From the NCBI GenBank assembly GCA_051001455.1, contig JBPCNH010000019.1:1-33549 (forward strand): a stretch of 33,549 bases of DNA, written 5' to 3'. Origin of the DNA: JBPCNH01 sp051001455 (GTDB lineage: Bacteria > Actinomycetota > CADDZG01 > WHSQ01). The first letter of the stretch is position 1, and each line of letters starts with the position of its first letter. A program made the position numbers and the translations under genes. Below the pieces are notes generated by a model. It searched no databases. It saw nothing but the letters and a program-made list of their open reading frames with translations, and was not told the DNA's origin. This document shows positions 30,443 through 33,549 of this stretch, one piece after another.

Positions 30443-33217
30443 ATGCACAGCGGGCTGCCTGTTGGGGTCGCGGCGTTTGTCGGACGCGAGCGTGAACGTG
30501 CGAAGGTGGCCGACCTGGTCGCGGACGCCCGGGTGGTGACGTTGACCGGTACTGGCGGCTGCGGCAAGACGCGGCTGGCCGTGGAGGTCACCGGGGACGT
30601 GGCGTCGCGGTTTTCCGACGGAGCCTGCTGGGTGGACCTGCAAGGCGTGAGCGACGCCGGGATGGTGGCTGCGGCCGTCGGTGCGGCGGTGGGCGTTCAC
30701 GAGCGACCCGACCAGGCGCTGGTCGACACGCTAGCCGAGCAGCTCCGTGCGCGGCACCTGCTGGTCGTGCTCGACAATTGCGAGCACCTGGTGGAGTCGT
30801 GCGCAGAGCTGGTCGCCGGGTTGTCGTCGACGTGTCCGCAGATGCACGTGTTGGCCACCAGCCGCGTGCCGCTGGTCGTCGAGGGTGAGGCGACGTTCGA
30901 GGTCGCCCCGCTACCGGTGCCCGACCCCGATGCTGTGTCTGCCAGCACGGTCGCGGCCGCGGACGCGGCGCGGTTGTTCGAGGTGCGGGCTCGGCAGGTG
31001 GCCGCGGACTTTCGGATCGGTGACGACAACGCTTCGGCGGTGGCCGAGATCTGCCGGCGCCTGGACGGAATCCCGTTGGCGATCGAGTTGGCGGCGGCGC
31101 GGGTGCGGGTGTTGGCGCCGGGCCAGATCGCGGCCGGGCTGTTGGACCGCTTCGGGCTGCTGACCGGCGGGGTCCGGGGGGCGCCGGCACGTCAGCAGAC
31201 GCTCGAGGCGTCACTGGCCTGGAGCTACGACCTGCTCGATGACGTGCAGCGGTTGGCGTTGGCGAGGCTGTCGGTGTTCGCCGGATCGTTCGAGCTCGAC
31301 GCCGCGGAGGCGGTCGTGGCCGGGGACGGCATCGACGGCGACGACGTGCTCGACCTGGTCGCCGCACTGGCCGAGCAGTCAGTGTTGGGGGTCGTCGAGC
31401 GCCACGGGAGGGCCCGCTACCGGCTGTTGGAGACGATCCGGGTGTATGCCCGGCAGCGACTGTCCGAGCTGGACGATCCCGCCCGGGTGCGTGATCGCCA
31501 TCTGGCATTTCATGTCGGACTGGCCGGGCGGGCGCAGGCGGGTCTGACCGGTGGGCAGCCTGAGCCCTGGGTGACGCGGCTTTCGGCCGACCTCGACGAC
31601 CTGCGCGGTGCCCTGGACTGGGCGGCGGAGTCCGGAGATATGCGAGGGCTGGTGGGTATCACCGAGCCGATCGTCCGTTTCTGGTTCGAGCGCGGCCTGT
31701 CCCGAGAGGTGCACCGACGCCTGCACGACGCGGCCGAGGCCCCGGGCATCCCCGATGACGAGAGGGTGCGGGGGTTGGTGACCGCGGCGGCCCTGGCCCT
31801 TGCCGGCGGCGAGCCGGCCAGCGCCTATCGGTCGGCGAACCAGGCGGTTGACGCGGCACGCGGCGCTGATGTGGGCGGTGCGCTCGCCGTCGGGTTGGGC
31901 CAACGAGCCTGGTCGGGGGTGCTGTCGGGTCTATCGACCAGCGAGCAGGTGGACGCTGACGTCGAGCAGGCGATCCAACACGCGGAGCGGTGCGAGGATG
32001 CTTCGACCCACGCCTACGTCTTGGCGTTCGCCGGGGTGACGCTGTTGTGCAGCCGCTCGATCGACGCCGGGTGCCGCCTGCAGGAGCAGGTCGTGGATCT
32101 GTGCGAGGCCAACGACCTCGCCTTCCAACTGCCGGCCGCCCACCAGGCCCTTGGCGTGTGGCCGGTGTGGTCCGGTCGGCTCGATCGGTCACGCCGACAC
32201 GCTCGACGGGCCGTCGAGCTCAGCCGGCAGGTCGGGCGTCCCGGGTGGGAGGCGACCGGGCTCGCCGGCCTGGGAGCGGCTGCCGTCCTGCAAGGCGATC
32301 ACGGTCAAGGGCAGGACTGGCTGTCCAAGGCGCAGGCGGTCCTGCGAAGACATGGTCTTGAGGGGACCCAGTACGACAGCGTGTTCCTCCCTCCCTGGCT
32401 CGTGTTGTCGGCCTTCGCATCCGGCGATCTGGAAACTGCTCGGGCGGCGGCCGAGAAGATCGTGGGGATTGCCCGTGGGAACGGCTCCCGGTGGGACGAG
32501 TCCATCGGTGAGTGGCTGTTGGGCGTGCTCGCACACGGCCAGCAGCGCCACGACGACGCGCGAGCACATCTGGACGCCAGCCGCGCACTGTCGACTGATC
32601 CGCGGCTCCCGTTCCCGCTGGGTCGGTCATTGCTCGGCCTCGCGGAGCTGGCCCAGAACGAGAACGAGGACCTCGGAGAGGCGTGGGAGCTGGCCCATGA
32701 CGGCCTGGAGGTCCTCGACGACTACGGCGACCGGGTCGGGGCCGCCGCGGCGCTCGAGACGATCGCCGATCTGGCCGTAGCCCTCGGCGAGCCCGAGCGG
32801 TCGCTTCGCCTGCTCGCCGCGTCGCAACGGTTCCACACCGACACGGGCGTCGCCCGCTTCCCCATTGAGGCCGACCGCTTCGATCGTGCCCGCAGCACCG
32901 CCCAAGCCGGGCTCGACCCCACCGACGCGACCGCATGCTGGGACGCTGGCAGTGAGCTATTGCTGGCCGACGCGGTCGCCTATGCCCGCCGCGGGAGAGG
33001 CGGGCGTCAGCGCCCGCAGATCGGCTGGGAGTCACTGACTCCCGCCGAACGTGACGTCGTGCGGCTCGTCGCCGAAGGCCACACCAACGCCGAGATCGGT
33101 CGCCGCCTGTTCATGGGCGTCAACACGGTCAAGAAGCACCTGATCCACGTCTACACCAAACTCAACGTCGACGGACGGGCCGGACTCGCCGCAGAAGCGG
33201 CCCGCCGCGACCTGTAG
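30443..33217 (+). CDS. STAND-ATPase transcriptional regulator with C-terminal LuxR domain
   Basis: A 924-residue signal-transduction ATPase. The NB-ARC-type domain has Walker A GTGGCGKTR (36-44), Walker B HLLVVLDNCEHLV, the sensor LATSRVPL and GIPLAIELAAARVRVL. A long helical-repeat region resembling TPR repeats follows. The last 60 residues are a LuxR/GerE helix-turn-helix (LTPAERDVVRLVAEGHTNAEIG, then NTVKKHLIHVYTKL). No N-terminal kinase or cyclase domain is present. The ATG at 30443 has GGAG eight bases upstream; a TTG at 30407 is an alternative. It is richer in GC than the housekeeping genes, and the hydrolase gene just downstream may be its target. Confidence 0.92.
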   Translation: MHSGLPVGVAAFVGRERERAKVADLVADARVVTLTGTGGCGKTRLAVEVTGDVASRFSDGACWVDLQGVSDAGMVAAAVGAAVGVHERPDQALVDTLAEQLRARHLLVVLDNCEHLVESCAELVAGLSSTCPQMHVLATSRVPLVVEGEATFEVAPLPVPDPDAVSASTVAAADAARLFEVRARQVAADFRIGDDNASAVAEICRRLDGIPLAIELAAARVRVLAPGQIAAGLLDRFGLLTGGVRGAPARQQTLEASLAWSYDLLDDVQRLALARLSVFAGSFELDAAEAVVAGDGIDGDDVLDLVAALAEQSVLGVVERHGRARYRLLETIRVYARQRLSELDDPARVRDRHLAFHVGLAGRAQAGLTGGQPEPWVTRLSADLDDLRGALDWAAESGDMRGLVGITEPIVRFWFERGLSREVHRRLHDAAEAPGIPDDERVRGLVTAAALALAGGEPASAYRSANQAVDAARGADVGGALAVGLGQRAWSGVLSGLSTSEQVDADVEQAIQHAERCEDASTHAYVLAFAGVTLLCSRSIDAGCRLQEQVVDLCEANDLAFQLPAAHQALGVWPVWSGRLDRSRRHARRAVELSRQVGRPGWEATGLAGLGAAAVLQGDHGQGQDWLSKAQAVLRRHGLEGTQYDSVFLPPWLVLSAFASGDLETARAAAEKIVGIARGNGSRWDESIGEWLLGVLAHGQQRHDDARAHLDASRALSTDPRLPFPLGRSLLGLAELAQNENEDLGEAWELAHDGLEVLDDYGDRVGAAAALETIADLAVALGEPERSLRLLAASQRFHTDTGVARFPIEADRFDRARSTAQAGLDPTDATACWDAGSELLLADAVAYARRGRGGRQRPQIGWESLTPAERDVVRLVAEGHTNAEIGRRLFMGVNTVKKHLIHVYTKLNVDGRAGLAAEAARRDL

Positions 33218-33321
33218 TACTACCCCCAGCCGCCGAAATGTACCCGGTCGGGTGATGGTCTCCGGCGGTCTCCTGCGTCATCGTTGCCGGCATGACCACA
33301 CGAGACGTGAGGAGAGCGCAC

Positions 33322-33549
33322 ATGAGCAACCAACGCACCCACTACGTGACCACGAGCGACGGCGTCGCCGTCGGTGGGACCGTGCACGGCCAGGGACCCC
33401 CGCTCGTCTTCCTCCAGGGGTCCATCGGCGATGGCGACCTCGATTGGCAAGCTGTGGTGGGACACCTGACCGGCCGGTTCACCTGCCATCTGCCGAGCAT
33501 GCGGGGCCGTGGCCTCAGCGGCGATCACCCCGACCTCAGCTTCGATCGC
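33322..33549 (+). CDS. Alpha/beta hydrolase, 5' part only
   Basis: The first 76 codons of a gene that runs off the right edge. The ATG at 33322 has GAGGAG seven bases upstream. The visible part fits an alpha/beta hydrolase: GTVHGQGPPLVFLQGS resembles the strand and oxyanion-hole loop, with Gln in place of the usual His in HG, and SMRGRGLSG matches the conserved RGxGxS segment before the nucleophile elbow. The catalytic triad lies outside the window. It follows the LuxR-type regulator by 104 bases. In that gap a small palindrome ACCCGGTCGGGT (33243-33254) could be an operator. Confidence 0.8.
   Translation, partial: MSNQRTHYVTTSDGVAVGGTVHGQGPPLVFLQGSIGDGDLDWQAVVGHLTGRFTCHLPSMRGRGLSGDHPDLSFDR

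Noticed and set aside
30588..31508. Minus-strand frame of 306 codons
   Set aside because: Proline/arginine-rich shadow of the STAND/LuxR regulator; the opposite strand has clear Walker motifs.

Overview
The window looks like a chromosome segment of a moderately GC-rich actinobacterium of a deep or uncultured lineage; I cannot name the genus. The main evidence is gene order. Read leftward on the minus strand, the window carries argS, lysA, hom, thrC, thrB, rho, rpmE, prfA, prmC, tsaC and a wecA-type transferase. This is the order I recall around Rv1292-Rv1302 of Mycobacterium tuberculosis, where an AtpI-like gene and the ATP synthase operon follow. Twelve codons of one more minus-strand gene with a strong ribosome binding site sit at the left edge. 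Several transcription units begin with a TANNNT hexamer 6-8 bases before the start codon, which suggests leaderless mRNAs as in other Actinobacteria.

Region 1 (1-13955, mostly minus strand) is a dense set of housekeeping genes, many with 1- or 4-base stop/start overlaps: cell-envelope lipid carrier transferase, glyA, rpiB, a low-molecular-weight phosphatase, tsaC, prmC, prfA, a DUF1385 membrane protein, rpmE, a tiny membrane protein and rho. The rho unit is headed by three metabolic genes: cyclic 2,3-diphosphoglycerate synthetase, 2-phosphoglycerate kinase and a small transaldolase. The first two are the complete known route from 2-phosphoglycerate to cyclic 2,3-diphosphoglycerate, a solute best known from thermophilic methanogens. 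One plus-strand gene, an M32 carboxypeptidase, lies inside the region.

Region 2 (14051-24420) holds a four-helix membrane protein, a secreted cupredoxin with a poly-lysine loop, the threonine genes (hom-thrC-thrB), a minimal zincin, an Fpg/Nei-type DNA glycosylase, lysA, a PhzF-family protein, argS with unusual signature motifs, and a receiver-only response regulator.

Region 3 (24447-30130) is accessory DNA at a tRNA-Arg(CCG) gene. A 15-bp exact repeat (22 bp with two mismatches) at the tRNA 3' end and at 29662-29676 bounds a compact element of about 5.05 kb. It carries a large serine recombinase, a small partner gene, a replication-relaxation family protein, a roughly 0.67-kb stretch with inverted repeats, two small cargo genes and a divergent XRE regulator with palindromes in its promoter region. 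The recombinase frame runs out of the element and antisense through the tRNA, so its C-terminus should change on excision. Just outside the right junction is a frameshifted C-terminal piece of a different serine recombinase. A 40-bp piece of the tRNA is also duplicated to its left. This locus has therefore probably been hit repeatedly.

Region 4 (30131-33549) holds a large STAND-ATPase/LuxR regulator, higher in GC than the housekeeping part, followed by the start of an alpha/beta hydrolase gene that runs off the right edge.

I found no CRISPR array, rRNA, insertion-sequence transposase or recognised riboswitch class.
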